Of a DNA stretch of 64,000 bases, positions 29,091 through 37,785 are shown in pieces (the first letter of the stretch is position 1; each line of letters opens with the position of its first letter). The stretch is from Modestobacter sp. DSM 44400 (lineage in GTDB: Bacteria > Actinomycetota > Actinomycetes > Mycobacteriales > Geodermatophilaceae). The stretch is from positions 124,001 to 188,000 of the forward strand of contig NZ_FNOZ01000002.1 in the NCBI RefSeq assembly GCF_900107175.1. Direction: 5' to 3'. The notes beneath the pieces are model-generated. The model saw nothing but the letters and a program-made list of their open reading frames with translations, was not told the DNA's origin and ran no database searches. Position numbers and translations under genes: made by a program.

Positions 29091-30023
29091 TCAGGCGCCG
29101 TCGCCACGCGCCGGGCCGGGGCCCACGTCGGCCCAGATCCCGCCCAGCACGTGCCAGTCCTCGGGCCGGGTGGCGATGCTGGCGGCAAACGCGTCGGCGA
29201 CCTGCTGCATCCCACCGGTCACCCGGTCCCGCAGCCGTCCCGGGCCGGCGACGTCCACCGGCGGGTGGACGACGAACCGCCAGCCGGCGCCGTCGAACTG
29301 GCACACCGCCGGCAGCAGCACCGCACCGGTCTGCGCAGCCAGCAGGGCGGGGCCGCCGGGCATCGTGGTCGGCCGGCCGAACAGCTGCACCGGCACCCCG
29401 CCGCTGGACAGGTCGCGGTCGACGAGCAGGCAGGTCGTGCCGCCGCCGGACAGCCACTCGCGCAGCACGACCGAGCAGGGCCGTTCCCCACCGGTCAGTG
29501 GGACGACCCGCATCCCCAGGCCCTCCCGGTACTCCAGGAAACGCCGGTAGAGGGACTCGGGCTGCAGCCGCTCGGCCACGGTCACGAACGGCCCGCCCAG
29601 CCAGTCGATGAGCCAGACCCCGGCGACGTCCCAGTTCCCGCTGTGCGGCAGGGCCAGCACCATGCCCCGCCCGGCCGCACGGGCCGCCTCCAGGTGCTCC
29701 CGCCCGGACAGCGAGCACTCTGCCACCAGCCGCGCCGGGTCCATGGTGGGCAGCCGGAAGGCCTCCTGCCAGTACCGGGCGTAGGAGCGCATCGCCCGTC
29801 GGGTGAGGGCGTCCAGAGCGTCGCCGTCCAGGCGCCCGCCGGTGGCCACCGCGAGGTTCGCCCGCAGTTGCCGGACGCCGCGACCGCCCTGCCGGGCGGC
29901 CAGTCCGCCACCGGCGGCGAAGGCGCCGCGGGCCACCGGCTCGGGCAGCAGCTTCACCGCGCCCCACCCGGCCGCGTACCCGGCGTCGGCGAGCCGCTCC
30001 TGCAGGTCGCCGGCCCGGCTCAT
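29091..30023 (-). CDS. patA: Phosphatidylinositol mannoside acyltransferase (LpxL/HtrB family)
   Basis: The 310-aa protein shows the LPLAT HX4D motif as HSGNWD (about residues 126-131) and further family segments TCLLVDRDLSSGGVPVQLFG and DWHVLGGIWADVG. By context between pgsA and pimA it corresponds to mycobacterial PatA, which acylates the mannose of PIM. ATG 30023 overlaps the pgsA stop (ATGA). A C-terminal Gly-rich tail ends 16 nt before pimA. Confidence 0.92.
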   Translation of the reverse strand: MSRAGDLQERLADAGYAAGWGAVKLLPEPVARGAFAAGGGLAARQGGRGVRQLRANLAVATGGRLDGDALDALTRRAMRSYARYWQEAFRLPTMDPARLVAECSLSGREHLEAARAAGRGMVLALPHSGNWDVAGVWLIDWLGGPFVTVAERLQPESLYRRFLEYREGLGMRVVPLTGGERPCSVVLREWLSGGGTTCLLVDRDLSSGGVPVQLFGRPTTMPGGPALLAAQTGAVLLPAVCQFDGAGWRFVVHPPVDVAGPGRLRDRVTGGMQQVADAFAASIATRPEDWHVLGGIWADVGPGPARGDGA

Positions 30024-30667
30024 GGCGCCGACGGCCCCGAGGGGGCCGGTGTCTCCGGCAGGCGCCGACCGGCGGAACCGCGGCGCACGGCGACGACGCG
30101 CTGCGCGACGGTCACGGTGCTGCCGGCCAGCAGCAGCCACAGCGCCACGTGCAGCGCGTAGGGGATGCCCAGGCCGGTGAACCCGGTACCGACCAGGACA
30201 AGGATCAGCCGCTCGGTCCGCTCGACGACCCCGACGTCGGCCGTGAGGCCCACGCCCTCGGCGCGGGCCTTCACGTAGGAAGTCAGCACGCCGAGCACCA
30301 GGCACAGCAGGGCCAGCAACACGATCAGCCGGTTGTCACCGGCCCCGGAGAACCACCAGGCCAGGGCGGCGAAGATAGCCGCGTCGGCGGCCCGGTCACC
30401 GGTGGAGTCCAGGACCGCGCCATACAGCGAGCCGCCGCCGCGGGCGCGGGCCAGCGCTCCGTCGAGCATGTCCAGCAGCACGAAGACGGTGACGGCGAAG
30501 GCGCCCCAGAACAACCATCCGTTGCCGATGAGGAACACCGCGGAGGCGACCGCTCCCAGGGTGCCGGTAAGGGTCACCGCGTCCGCGGTCACCCCGGCGC
30601 GAAGCAGCCCGGCCACCACCGGCGCCCAGAAGCGGCCGACGGCAGGGCGGAGGTTGACGCCGAGCAC
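30020..30667 (-). CDS. pgsA: Phosphatidylinositol phosphate synthase (CDP-alcohol phosphatidyltransferase)
   Basis: The 215-aa membrane protein has the CDP-alcohol transferase motif: DMLDGALARA, then GAVLDSTGD, supplying the conserved Asp residues for metal and CDP binding. About six membrane segments are present. In this operon context it would make phosphatidylinositol phosphate from CDP-diacylglycerol and inositol phosphate, the precursor for PIMs. GTG 30667 directly abuts the stop of the HIT gene. The C-terminus is Pro-rich. Confidence 0.93.
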   Translation of the reverse strand: MLGVNLRPAVGRFWAPVVAGLLRAGVTADAVTLTGTLGAVASAVFLIGNGWLFWGAFAVTVFVLLDMLDGALARARGGGSLYGAVLDSTGDRAADAAIFAALAWWFSGAGDNRLIVLLALLCLVLGVLTSYVKARAEGVGLTADVGVVERTERLILVLVGTGFTGLGIPYALHVALWLLLAGSTVTVAQRVVAVRRGSAGRRLPETPAPSGPSAP

Positions 30668-31249
30668 TCAGGCCTCCCGCGGGGCGGCCGCGAGTCCGGC
30701 CCAGGCGGCGGCCAGCAGGTCCCGGGTCTCGGCCAGCACCTGCGGCAGCACCCGGGTGAGCCCGACGACCGGCATGAAGTTGGTGTCCCCGCCCCAGCGG
30801 GGAACGGTGTGCTGGTGCAGGTGGTCGGCGATGCCGGCACCGGCGACCGAGCCCTGGTTCATCCCGATGTTGAACCCGTGCGCGCCGCTGATCGTGCGGA
30901 CCGCCCGCATCGCGGTCTGGGTGAAGGCGCCCAGCTCGGCGACCTCCGCGACGGTCAGATCCGTGTAGTCGGGCACGTGCCGGTACGGGACCACCATCAG
31001 GTGCCCGGCGTTGTACGGGTACAGGTTCAGGACGGCGAACACCGACTCCCCGCGGGCAACGATGAGCCCGTCCTCGTCGCTCATCGCTGGGATGAGGCAG
31101 AACGGGCAGTCGTGGTCGCCGGTCGGCTTGCCGGCACCGCGGATGTAGGCCATCCGGTAGGGCGTCCACAGGTGCTCGAAGACCGAGGTCGGCCCGTTCT
31201 CGTCGGCCGAGACCGCGACCTGGTGCAGCTGTGGCGACTCCTCGCTCAT
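30668..31249 (-). CDS. HIT domain protein (Fhit/Ap4A phosphorylase-like)
   Basis: The 193-aa protein has CPFC zinc-type Cys residues near residue 48, a [16 protein letters not shown] core, and the histidine triad HLHQH in [15 protein letters not shown] proteins of this group hydrolyse or phosphorolyse dinucleoside polyphosphates; the mycobacterial homologue in the same position is an Ap4A phosphorylase. ATG 31249 overlaps the thrS stop (ATGA). It lies between thrS and pgsA, a conserved arrangement. Confidence 0.93.
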   Translation of the reverse strand: MSEESPQLHQVAVSADENGPTSVFEHLWTPYRMAYIRGAGKPTGDHDCPFCLIPAMSDEDGLIVARGESVFAVLNLYPYNAGHLMVVPYRHVPDYTDLTVAEVAELGAFTQTAMRAVRTISGAHGFNIGMNQGSVAGAGIADHLHQHTVPRWGGDTNFMPVVGLTRVLPQVLAETRDLLAAAWAGLAAAPREA

Positions 31250-33294
31250 CCGGCCACCAGCGGGGTGTCGCCCGGGCCCTCGGCCGGCTCGGCGGTCGGG
31301 TCGGCGTTGTACCGGGCGGCCACCCATGCGACGACCTGCTCCACGGCATCGTCGACCGGCACGCCGTTGCGCTGCGAGCCGTCGCGGTATCGGAAGGAGA
31401 CCGCGCCGGCCTCGGCGTCGGTGGCCCCGGCGATGAGCACGAAGGGCACCTTCTGCTTGCTGGCGGTGCGGATCTTCTTCTGCATCCGGTCGTCGGAGTC
31501 GTCGATCTCCACCCGGATGCCGCGCCGGCGCAGCTGCTGGGCGACGTCGGTCAGGTAGGGCACCTGCTCGTCGGTGATCGGGATGCCGACGACCTGCACC
31601 GGGGCGAGCCAGGCCGGGAAGGCGCCGGCGTAGTGCTCGGTGAGCACGCCGAAGAACCGCTCGATCGACCCGAACTTGGCCGAATGGATCATCACCGGCT
31701 GCTTGCGGGTGCCGTCGGCCGCGCTGTACTCCAGCCCGAATCGCGCCGGCTGGTTGAAGTCGTACTGGATGGTCGACATCTGCCAGGTGCGGCCGATCGC
31801 GTCCCGGGCCTGGACGGAGATCTTCGGGCCGTAGTAGGCGGCCCCGCCCGGGTCGGGCACCAGCTCCAGGCCGGTCTCCCGCGACGCCTCCTCCAGCACC
31901 GCCGTGGCCAACGCCCACTCCTCGTCGGACCCGATGAACTTGTCCGAGTCGCCGCGGGTGGACAGCTCCAGGTAGTAGTCGTCGAGGCCGAAGTCCCGCA
32001 GCAGGCCGAGCACGAAGGCCAGCAGGTGCCGGACCTCGCCCGGCGCCTGCTCGGGGGTGACGTAGCTGTGCGAGTCGTCCTGGGTCAGCCCGCGCACCCG
32101 GGTGAGGCCGTGGACGACGCCGGACTTCTCGTACCGGTAGACCGAGCCGAACTCGAAGAACCGCAGCGGGAGCTCGCGGTAGGACCGTCCACGCGACCGG
32201 AAGATCAGGTTGTGCATCGGGCAGTTCATGGCCTTGAGGAAGTACTCGCTGTTCTCCAGCTCCATGGCTGGGAACATCGTGTCCTCGTAGTACGGCAGGT
32301 GTCCGGAGGTCTCGAACAGCCCGCGCTTGCTGATGTGCGGGGTGCCGACGTAGTCGAAGCCCTCCTCGAGGTGCCGGCGACGGACGTAGTCCTCCATCTC
32401 CCGCTTGACCACCCCGCCCTTGGGGTGGAAGACCGCCAGACCGGAGCCGATCTCGTCGGGAAAGCTGAACAGGTCCAGCTCCGCCCCCAGCCGGCGGTGG
32501 TCGCGCCGCTCGGCCTCGGCCAGCTGCTCCAGGTACGCCTTCTGCGCGTCCTTGCTCTCCCAGGCGGTGCCGTAGACCCGCTGCAGCTGCGGGTTCTTCT
32601 CACTCCCCCGCCAGTAGGCGGCCGCGCTCCGGGTCAGTGCGAAGGCCGGGATGTTCGACGTCCGCGGCAGGTGCGGGCCGCGGCACAGGTCGGTCCAGAG
32701 TCGGTCCCCGGTGCGCGGGTCGAGGTTGTCGTACATGGTCAGGCCACCGGACCCGACCTCGACGTCGGCACCCTCACCGGCCTCCCCGGCGCTGGACTTC
32801 AGCCCGATCAGCTCCAGCTTGTACGGCTCGTGCGCCAGCTCTGTGCGCGCCTCGTCGTCGTCGATCTCCCGACGGGCGAAGTTCTGCCCCTGCTTGGCGA
32901 TGGCCTGCATGCGCTTCTCCAGCGCCTGCAGGTCCTCGGGGGTGAAGGGCCGCTCGGGGTCGAAGTCGTAGTAGAAGCCGTTCTCCACCGGCGGGCCGAT
33001 GCCCAGCCGGGTGCCCGGAAAGAGGTCCTGTACCGCTTGGGCCAGCACGTGCGCGGTCGAGTGCCGGATCACCGCGCGGCCCTCGTCGCTGGCGGCCACC
33101 ACCGGCTCGACCTCGGCGTCGGCGTCCGGGGTCCAGGCCAGGTCCTTCAGGTCACCGGTGACCAGCTCCCGGACGACGACGGCGCCGTCGGGCCCCTTGA
33201 GCGGCACACCGGCGTCCTTGAGCGCCTGCTGGGCCGTCGTCCCGGCCGGCACCCGGATCGGGGCGGCGGCAAGGGGCGAGGGCGCGCTGGACAC
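31246..33294 (-). CDS. thrS: Threonine--tRNA ligase
   Basis: The 682-aa protein has an N-terminal TGS-like domain, the zinc-dependent editing domain ([11 protein letters not shown]), the catalytic core with [10 protein letters not shown], motif 2 in [20 protein letters not shown] and the zinc ligands, and the C-terminal anticodon domain ([20 protein letters not shown]). It attaches Thr to tRNA-Thr. GTG 33294 is preceded by AGGAG at 6 nt; the site sits in a small AAGGAGCTCCTT palindrome. It heads the thrS-HIT-pgsA-patA-pimA run. Confidence 0.97.
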   Translation of the reverse strand: MSSAPSPLAAAPIRVPAGTTAQQALKDAGVPLKGPDGAVVVRELVTGDLKDLAWTPDADAEVEPVVAASDEGRAVIRHSTAHVLAQAVQDLFPGTRLGIGPPVENGFYYDFDPERPFTPEDLQALEKRMQAIAKQGQNFARREIDDDEARTELAHEPYKLELIGLKSSAGEAGEGADVEVGSGGLTMYDNLDPRTGDRLWTDLCRGPHLPRTSNIPAFALTRSAAAYWRGSEKNPQLQRVYGTAWESKDAQKAYLEQLAEAERRDHRRLGAELDLFSFPDEIGSGLAVFHPKGGVVKREMEDYVRRRHLEEGFDYVGTPHISKRGLFETSGHLPYYEDTMFPAMELENSEYFLKAMNCPMHNLIFRSRGRSYRELPLRFFEFGSVYRYEKSGVVHGLTRVRGLTQDDSHSYVTPEQAPGEVRHLLAFVLGLLRDFGLDDYYLELSTRGDSDKFIGSDEEWALATAVLEEASRETGLELVPDPGGAAYYGPKISVQARDAIGRTWQMSTIQYDFNQPARFGLEYSAADGTRKQPVMIHSAKFGSIERFFGVLTEHYAGAFPAWLAPVQVVGIPITDEQVPYLTDVAQQLRRRGIRVEIDDSDDRMQKKIRTASKQKVPFVLIAGATDAEAGAVSFRYRDGSQRNGVPVDDAVEQVVAWVAARYNADPTAEPAEGPGDTPLVAG

Positions 33295-33372
33295 AAGGAG
33301 CTCCTGACATTCGGGGCGGTCGGACGACCGGCCGGAGCCGGTGAGGGAAAGGGTAGTGCCCGGACGCGGCGG

Positions 33373-33948
33373 TCAGTCCGCGATCGCGGCGAGCAGCACC
33401 GGGTCGCCGGCGGCGACCCGGCCGGGGACGCGCACCTCGGCGTAGACGCCCAGACAGTGCTTCGGCGTCCGGACGACGTCCAGCACGACCTCGCCGACCT
33501 GGACCCGGCGGCCGACCCAGGTCCGCTCGTCGACGCCGGCGGGCAGGTCCAACAGCAGGTTGGCGCGCGGGTCCTCCGCCGAACAGCCCTCGGGCACCTC
33601 GCCCTCGGCGGCCCGGTCGATCGCCTGCCGCGACACCAGGTGCACCGCGGCGGCATCGACCTGCCGGCCGGCGGCGGCGGCCATCCAAACCGGTCGGCCG
33701 AGCACGGCGGCGAGGGTGACCGCGTCCGCCTCGGCGTCCCCGGTGGCCACGACCTCCCGCAGCTGCGGAGTCGTCTTGACCGTGACCCGCTCGCCGGTGG
33801 TGGCGTCCACGACCGAGTAGGCGCGGTCGCCGGCGAGACCGGCCGGGCCGACCTCGACGGCGTCCTGGGTGCGGCCGGCGAGGGACTTGACCGGGTATAC
33901 CGAGATCTGCCGCACGGTGCCGACGGGCTGGGCCTGGGGACTCGTCAC
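33373..33948 (-). CDS. MOSC domain-containing protein
   Basis: The 191-aa protein starts with the MOSC N-terminal beta-barrel signature ISVYPVKSLAGRTQDAVEVG and GDRAYSVVD. A MOSC-like core follows, with SAEDPRANLLLDLP and a Cys in RTPKHCLGVYAEVRVPG. Related proteins handle sulfur from the molybdenum cofactor sulfurase system or act as molybdenum-dependent reductases (YcbX/mARC-like). It is shorter than those enzymes (about 270 aa), so the substrate is open. GTG 33948 gives the expected N-terminus. HNH gene 11 nt upstream. Confidence 0.85.
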   Translation of the reverse strand: MTSPQAQPVGTVRQISVYPVKSLAGRTQDAVEVGPAGLAGDRAYSVVDATTGERVTVKTTPQLREVVATGDAEADAVTLAAVLGRPVWMAAAAGRQVDAAAVHLVSRQAIDRAAEGEVPEGCSAEDPRANLLLDLPAGVDERTWVGRRVQVGEVVLDVVRTPKHCLGVYAEVRVPGRVAAGDPVLLAAIAD

Positions 33949-33959
33949 GCCCGGCGAGG

Positions 33960-34424
33960 CTACGCGCGGCGGCGGCCCGGCCCGGCGGCGGAGCCGGGAT
34001 CGCCGGCCGGCGTCGAGCGGCGCAGCCGGCGCAGCTGGGCGTCCAGGTAGGGGCGGGCCCGGCGCTGCCCTCCCCGGCACGCGATGGCGGCGGCCAGCGA
34101 CTCCAGCGCCCTGGTCAGCCGGGACTCGTCGGGTATCCAGCCCCGGCCGCGGCACTCGGCCAACCACTGGACCGGGCCGGTGTGCCCCCGGGCGGCGTTG
34201 CAGCGGCGACAGGCGGCGACCTCGTTCTCCGGCCACGAGGGGCCGCCCTTGACCCGGGGCACCACGTGCTCGGTCGTCGGGGCGACCAGTCCGGTCAGCT
34301 CCCGACCGCACCAGATACAGGTCGGGCCGTCCCGTTCGACGGCCAGGGTCAGCCGCGCCGCCCGGTCGGGGGCGCGCTGGCCCCGCGCCGGCTCGTCGGC
34401 CGGAACGGCGCGGGGACGGGACAT
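33960..34424 (-). CDS. HNH endonuclease domain protein
   Basis: The 154-aa protein has the McrA-type HNH layout: CIWCG and ACRRCNAARG zinc knuckles flanking EHVVPRVKGGPSWPENEV with the catalytic His. A basic helical C-terminus follows. Such proteins cut DNA nonspecifically or with loose specificity; stand-alone copies are common in actinobacteria. ATG 34424 is the first start after the terminator/tRNA region. It lies at the boundary between two conserved chromosomal blocks. Confidence 0.88.
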   Translation of the reverse strand: MSRPRAVPADEPARGQRAPDRAARLTLAVERDGPTCIWCGRELTGLVAPTTEHVVPRVKGGPSWPENEVAACRRCNAARGHTGPVQWLAECRGRGWIPDESRLTRALESLAAAIACRGGQRRARPYLDAQLRRLRRSTPAGDPGSAAGPGRRRA

Positions 34425-34466
34425 CGCCGTCCATGATGCGCCGGTCCGCCCAGGCTCCGCACACGC

Positions 34467-34502
34467 GGAAGGCCCCCGACCGCTGGGGATCGGGGGCCTT
34501 CC
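34467..34502. terminator. Hairpin terminator after tRNA-Val(CAC)
   Basis: GGAAGGCCCCCGA pairs perfectly with TCGGGGGCCTTCC across a 10-nt loop. It starts 6 nt past the tRNA 3' end on the minus strand. No T-run is present, as usual at this GC content. Confidence 0.8.
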
Positions 34503-34507
34503 GGGAG

Positions 34508-34579
34508 TGGGCGATACTGGGATCGAACCAGTGACCTCTTCGGTGTGAACGAAGCGCTCTACCGCTGAGCCAATCGCCC
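34508..34579 (-). tRNA. tRNA-Val (anticodon CAC)
   Basis: The 72-nt cloverleaf has acceptor GGGCGAT/ATCGCCC, anticodon loop TTCACAC within stem CTTCG/CGAAG, and T-arm CTGGTTCGATCCCAG. The discriminator is A and CCA is not encoded. Its 3' half is identical over about 35 nt to tRNA-Val(GAC) at 37631, which is in the opposite orientation. Confidence 0.95.
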
Positions 34580-34605
34580 GTGCCGTGGATGAGTCTGCCA
34601 GACGC

Positions 34606-35121
34606 TCAGCGCCACAGCGGCACCCACCCCGGCACCCAATGCGGCGCGCCCAGCACGCGCAGTGTCAGTACGAGCACGCCGTAGACGAACGCCGCAGTCA
34701 GCAGGGTCACGCCCAGGCGCACGACCACCGACTGGCGGCCCAGCCACTGGGTCCAGCCCTCGACGCGCTGGCGGGTGTACTGGAGGAGGCGCTCGGCCCA
34801 GGCGAACTCGGTGGCGAGCAGGAACAGCCCCGCGATGACGGTCAGCCAGCCGGGACCGGGCAGCGGGATGGTGACGATGCCGAACGCAACCACCAGGCCG
34901 CCGACCGCCCCGACACCCACCCGGTAGGCGGTGTCCAGCGGACGGTGGGCGGCCAGCCGGCGGCGCCAGCGCGCCTCGGCCACCCGTTCCCGCAGACTGT
35001 GGGACTCCTCGGCGTCGTAGCGCGCCCGGCGGGCGTTCTCGGGCTCCGCCGGCACTGGACGCGCGGAACCAGGCGCCGGGAGGAACTCCCCCGGCGCCGT
35101 GACTGTGTCCTGGTCGCTCAG
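34606..35121 (-). CDS. PGPGW-motif (TIGR02611-type) transmembrane protein
   Basis: The protein contains the signature PLPGPGWLTVIAGLFLLATE, flanked by a membrane helix before it and another near the C-terminus (VTLLTAAFVYGVLVLTLRVL). The start is unusual: no ATG, GTG or TTG lies at a sensible place upstream. CTG 35121 overlaps the anti-sigma stop as CTGA and gives 171 aa starting LSDQD, the style seen in relatives. A conservative alternative is GTG 34983 (125 aa, still including all membrane parts). It closes the sigma/anti-sigma operon. Function unknown. Confidence 0.8.
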   Translation of the reverse strand: MSDQDTVTAPGEFLPAPGSARPVPAEPENARRARYDAEESHSLRERVAEARWRRRLAAHRPLDTAYRVGVGAVGGLVVAFGIVTIPLPGPGWLTVIAGLFLLATEFAWAERLLQYTRQRVEGWTQWLGRQSVVVRLGVTLLTAAFVYGVLVLTLRVLGAPHWVPGWVPLWR

Positions 35122-36014
35122 CTGGCCACCTCCCCCCTCGCGACGACGTCCGTCGGGTATGACGGAGCCTGCCGACCGGGCTCGATGCTGATGGCATAGC
35201 TGGCGTAGTCGTCCAGCCCGGTCGGCGTGGAGCCTACGGTCCGCAGCTGCCTCTCCGGAGAGACCACGTCGAAAGTCCCGAGGGCTTCCGGGACACCGTT
35301 GCGCATCCCCCACACGACGTAGGTGGTGTCCTGCGTGTCGTTGACCGGTAGTCCGGCGGCGACGACCTGGACCTCGTCGGGGCGGGCCACGACGGTGGCC
35401 ACCGCACGACCCTGGTCGGTGAGCGGCGCGATCGTCGCCCGGCCGGAGGTGAGCAACGCGTCGAGCATCTCCGACTGCTCGGCCGCGGTCGCCCGGATGG
35501 CGTCCCGGTCGCCGGCCAGGACCACGTTCCAGGCACCCAGCGCCAGGACGGCGGCGACGGCCGCTGCGACCAGCGCGTGCGGCACGATCCGCCGCCACGC
35601 CGGCCGGGGGTCAGGAACCCGTGTCGAGCGGGGCGGGTGGAGCTCGTCGAAGACAGCCGGGCGCACCCCGCCGGCGGGGTGCCGGGCAGCAGCTCGCTCG
35701 ACCGGGCGGACGGGAGACACCTCCCGCCGGGGCAGCTCGGGCGACACGGCAGCGGACGGCAGCTGCTCGGTTTTCTCGACCGCGGCCCGCAGCCGGTCAC
35801 GCAGCCCCTCCGACGGCTCCGCCAGCGGCAAGTCCGCGGCCAGCGCGGCCATCACGTCGTGGGTCTCGGCGACCGTGCGGGCACACCGGTCGCAGCGGGC
35901 GAGGTGCGCGGCGAAGGCATCCTCGTCCTCGGGCTCGAGGGCATGCAGTGCCCAGCCCACGGCCAGCTCGTCGAAGGCCTCGTGGTCGTCGTGCCTCCGC
36001 GTGTGGCCGGTCAT
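35118..36014 (-). CDS. Anti-sigma factor, RskA-like
   Basis: The 298-aa protein has an N-terminal zinc anti-sigma domain (HLARCDRCARTVAETHDVMA), one membrane helix at about residues 145-165 (VAAAVAAVLALGAWNVVLAG) and an extracytoplasmic RskA-type domain (VVWGMRNGVPEALGTF, SIEPGRQAP). It would hold the adjacent ECF sigma factor at the membrane until regulated proteolysis. ATG 36014 overlaps the sigma stop (ATGA). Confidence 0.92.
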   Translation of the reverse strand: MTGHTRRHDDHEAFDELAVGWALHALEPEDEDAFAAHLARCDRCARTVAETHDVMAALAADLPLAEPSEGLRDRLRAAVEKTEQLPSAAVSPELPRREVSPVRPVERAAARHPAGGVRPAVFDELHPPRSTRVPDPRPAWRRIVPHALVAAAVAAVLALGAWNVVLAGDRDAIRATAAEQSEMLDALLTSGRATIAPLTDQGRAVATVVARPDEVQVVAAGLPVNDTQDTTYVVWGMRNGVPEALGTFDVVSPERQLRTVGSTPTGLDDYASYAISIEPGRQAPSYPTDVVARGEVAS

Positions 36015-36643
36015 CGCGCGCCCCCGTCCCCGAAGGATGCGCCACCGGGAACCGCGGTGCCCAGGCTGTCCTTCAGCCGTCGCATGCCCGCCAGCATCCT
36101 CGTCTTCACCGTGCCCAACGGGGTGCCGGTCAACGCGGCCACCTCCCGTTGGGTGTAGCCGCCGTAGTAGGCCAGGGTCAGCGCCTCACGCTGGGCCTCT
36201 GGCAGCGCCCCGAGGGCGGCCCGGACGCGGTCGGCGACGATGCCCGCCCACGCCTGGTCCTCGACGTCGTCGCCCTGGATCGGTGCGGTGAGCGCCAGGT
36301 CGTCCTCCGCGCGGACCTGGCGGCGCCGGTGCGATTCCTCGCGGCGGACGGCGTCGACGGCCTTGTGGTGCACCAGGGTCAACAGCCAGGTGGAGACGCT
36401 GCCCCGGGCGCCGTCGAAGCCGGCCGGGTTGCGCCAGACGGTGAGGAAGACGTCCTGCAGCACGTCCTCGGCGAGTGAGTCGTCGGCGAGCACGCGTCGG
36501 GCGAGCGCGAAGGCGGGACGGCGGAACCGCTCGTACAGGTCGTCGATGGCGCCGCGGTCACCCGCTGCCACACGCCGGAGCAGCTCCGCGTCGGCAGCGC
36601 TGTCCTCCTCCGGACGCCGGGCTGGTCGGCTCACGAGTCCCAT
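36011..36643 (-). CDS. ECF-family RNA polymerase sigma factor (SigK-like group)
   Basis: The 210-aa protein has region 2 (DDLYERFRRPAFALARRVLA, LAEDVLQDVFLTVWRN, STWLLTLVHHKAVDAVRREE) and region 4 (LPEAQREALTLAYYGGYTQR, GTPLGTVKTRMLAGM). Coupling to an RskA-like anti-sigma gene supports the ECF/SigK group. ATG 36643 gives a normal length; GTG 36631-36634 is an alternative. It is divergent from the SsgA-like gene. The regulon cannot be read from the sequence. Confidence 0.93.
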   Translation of the reverse strand: MGLVSRPARRPEEDSAADAELLRRVAAGDRGAIDDLYERFRRPAFALARRVLADDSLAEDVLQDVFLTVWRNPAGFDGARGSVSTWLLTLVHHKAVDAVRREESHRRRQVRAEDDLALTAPIQGDDVEDQAWAGIVADRVRAALGALPEAQREALTLAYYGGYTQREVAALTGTPLGTVKTRMLAGMRRLKDSLGTAVPGGASFGDGGAR

Positions 36644-36803
36644 GGTCACACGGGGTCTTCGCAGAACCCAGCCCCAGCGGTTCAGCGCGCCCGGCAGACC
36701 CCATCCATGGGACGCAATGGTGCGCGTGTGACCGGTGGGACGAGAAGTCCGCGACACGCCGGAGGGGGAGTCACTTCCGCACCCCTGCGTCGTTGCAGGG
36801 GGC

Positions 36804-37277
36804 ATGGCGTGCTCTCCGAGGTCGGGCTGTACCGCTCGCACCACCCTCCACCTGGTCGGCCCCCAGTCCTGGACTGCGGTCCCGGCCGCCCTGGTCTACG
36901 AGTCAGCCGACCCCTACGCCGTCCGGGTCATGTTCGGCGACGCCGGCGAGGACGTCGTGGCGGCCGACGCCGACCCGGACGACGAGGGGGTGGAGTGGCT
37001 GCTCAGCCGTGAGCTGCTGCGCGCCGGCCTGTCCTTCCCGGCCGGCGACGGCGACGTGCGCATCTGGCCGGCCCGGGCCGCGCTCGACGTGCTCTTCCTG
37101 CAGCTGCGAGCCCCGTCGGGCGAGGCGCTGTTCGAGCTGTCAGCCGCGGTGGTGGGTGACTTCCTACGGGAGACCGAACTCCTGGTCCCGGCCGGACAGG
37201 AGAGCGGCCTGCTGCAGGTGGACGACGAGCTCTCGGCACTCCTGCAGGGCGGCTCGGACAACCCCACCGCCCCCTGA
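36804..37277 (+). CDS. SsgA-like sporulation/cell-division regulator
   Basis: The 157-aa protein shows the SsgA-like core ALVYESADPYAVRVMFGDAG, the RELLRAGLSFPAGDGDVRIW segment and LRAPSGEALFELSA, matching SALP proteins, which help position FtsZ and control septation in morphologically complex actinobacteria. ATG 36804 is the best start near the conserved region but its ribosome-binding site (AGGGGG) is too close; an earlier GTG at 36735 would add 23 atypical residues. It is monocistronic, between the sigma factor gene and a tRNA cluster. Confidence 0.85.
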   Translation: MACSPRSGCTARTTLHLVGPQSWTAVPAALVYESADPYAVRVMFGDAGEDVVAADADPDDEGVEWLLSRELLRAGLSFPAGDGDVRIWPARAALDVLFLQLRAPSGEALFELSAAVVGDFLRETELLVPAGQESGLLQVDDELSALLQGGSDNPTAP

Positions 37278-37393
37278 GGCCTCGGGATCATTCCTGGACG
37301 GGGCACTGACCTGCGAAGACGGCCACCGGAGGGTGGTCGGAACCCCCCGGGTCCGGCGGTCAGAACGGGGTCGGTTAGAGTTCAACACGCACT

Positions 37394-37466
37394 GCGGACG
37401 TGGCTCAGTTGGTAGAGCATCACCTTGCCAAGGTGAGGGTCGCGGGTTCGAATCCCGTCGTCCGCT
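37394..37466 (+). tRNA. tRNA-Gly (anticodon GCC)
   Basis: The 73-nt cloverleaf has acceptor GCGGACG/CGTCCGC, anticodon loop TTGCCAA within TCACC/GGTGA, and T-arm CGGGTTCGAATCCCG. Discriminator T; CCA not encoded. It is the first of three tandem tRNA genes. Confidence 0.96.
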
Positions 37467-37507
37467 CGGAATCCCGGGCGCTGGTCGCGAGACCGGCGCC
37501 CGTGTGC

Positions 37508-37578
37508 GGTGGAGTGGCCGAGAGGCGAGGCAACGGCCTGCAAAGCCGTCTACACGGGTTCAAATCCCGTCTCCACCT
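37508..37578 (+). tRNA. tRNA-Cys (anticodon GCA)
   Basis: The 71-nt cloverleaf has acceptor GGTGGAG/CTCCACC, anticodon loop CTGCAAA within ACGGC/GCCGT, and T-arm CGGGTTCAAATCCCG. Discriminator T. Second gene of the tRNA cluster. Confidence 0.95.
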
Positions 37579-37630
37579 CGTCCTCCTCGGAGCACGAGCG
37601 CGGAGGTGGGGCCGACTGTGAAGTCGGGAC

Positions 37631-37702
37631 GGGCGATTGGCGCAGCGGTAGCGCGCTTCCCTGACACGGAAGAGGTCACTGGTTCGATCCCAGTATCGCC
37701 CA
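37631..37702 (+). tRNA. tRNA-Val (anticodon GAC)
   Basis: The 72-nt cloverleaf has acceptor GGGCGAT/ATCGCCC, anticodon loop CTGACAC within CTTCC/GGAAG, and T-arm CTGGTTCGATCCCAG. Third gene of the cluster, followed directly by a strong hairpin. Its 3' half duplicates that of tRNA-Val(CAC) at 34508. Confidence 0.96.
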
Positions 37703-37703
37703 C

Positions 37704-37756
37704 AACACGACGAGGACCCCGGGACCGGAGACGGGCACCTGGGGTCCTTTCGTGTT
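37704..37756. terminator. Terminator hairpin after the tRNA cluster
   Basis: The inner stem AGGACCCC/GGGGTCCT (37713..37720 with 37741..37748) is extended by an outer AACACGA/TCGTGTT stem. A short TTT follows the inner stem. It separates the tRNA genes from convergent coaE. Confidence 0.8.
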
Positions 37757-37785
37757 CCCGGGCGCGCTCCCAGCCCCACCCCCGG

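Noticed and set aside
37394-37756. tRNA cluster as an integration (att) site
   Set aside because: No integrase or phage gene and no direct repeat flanking a foreign segment; the shared tRNA-Val halves are inverted, not direct.
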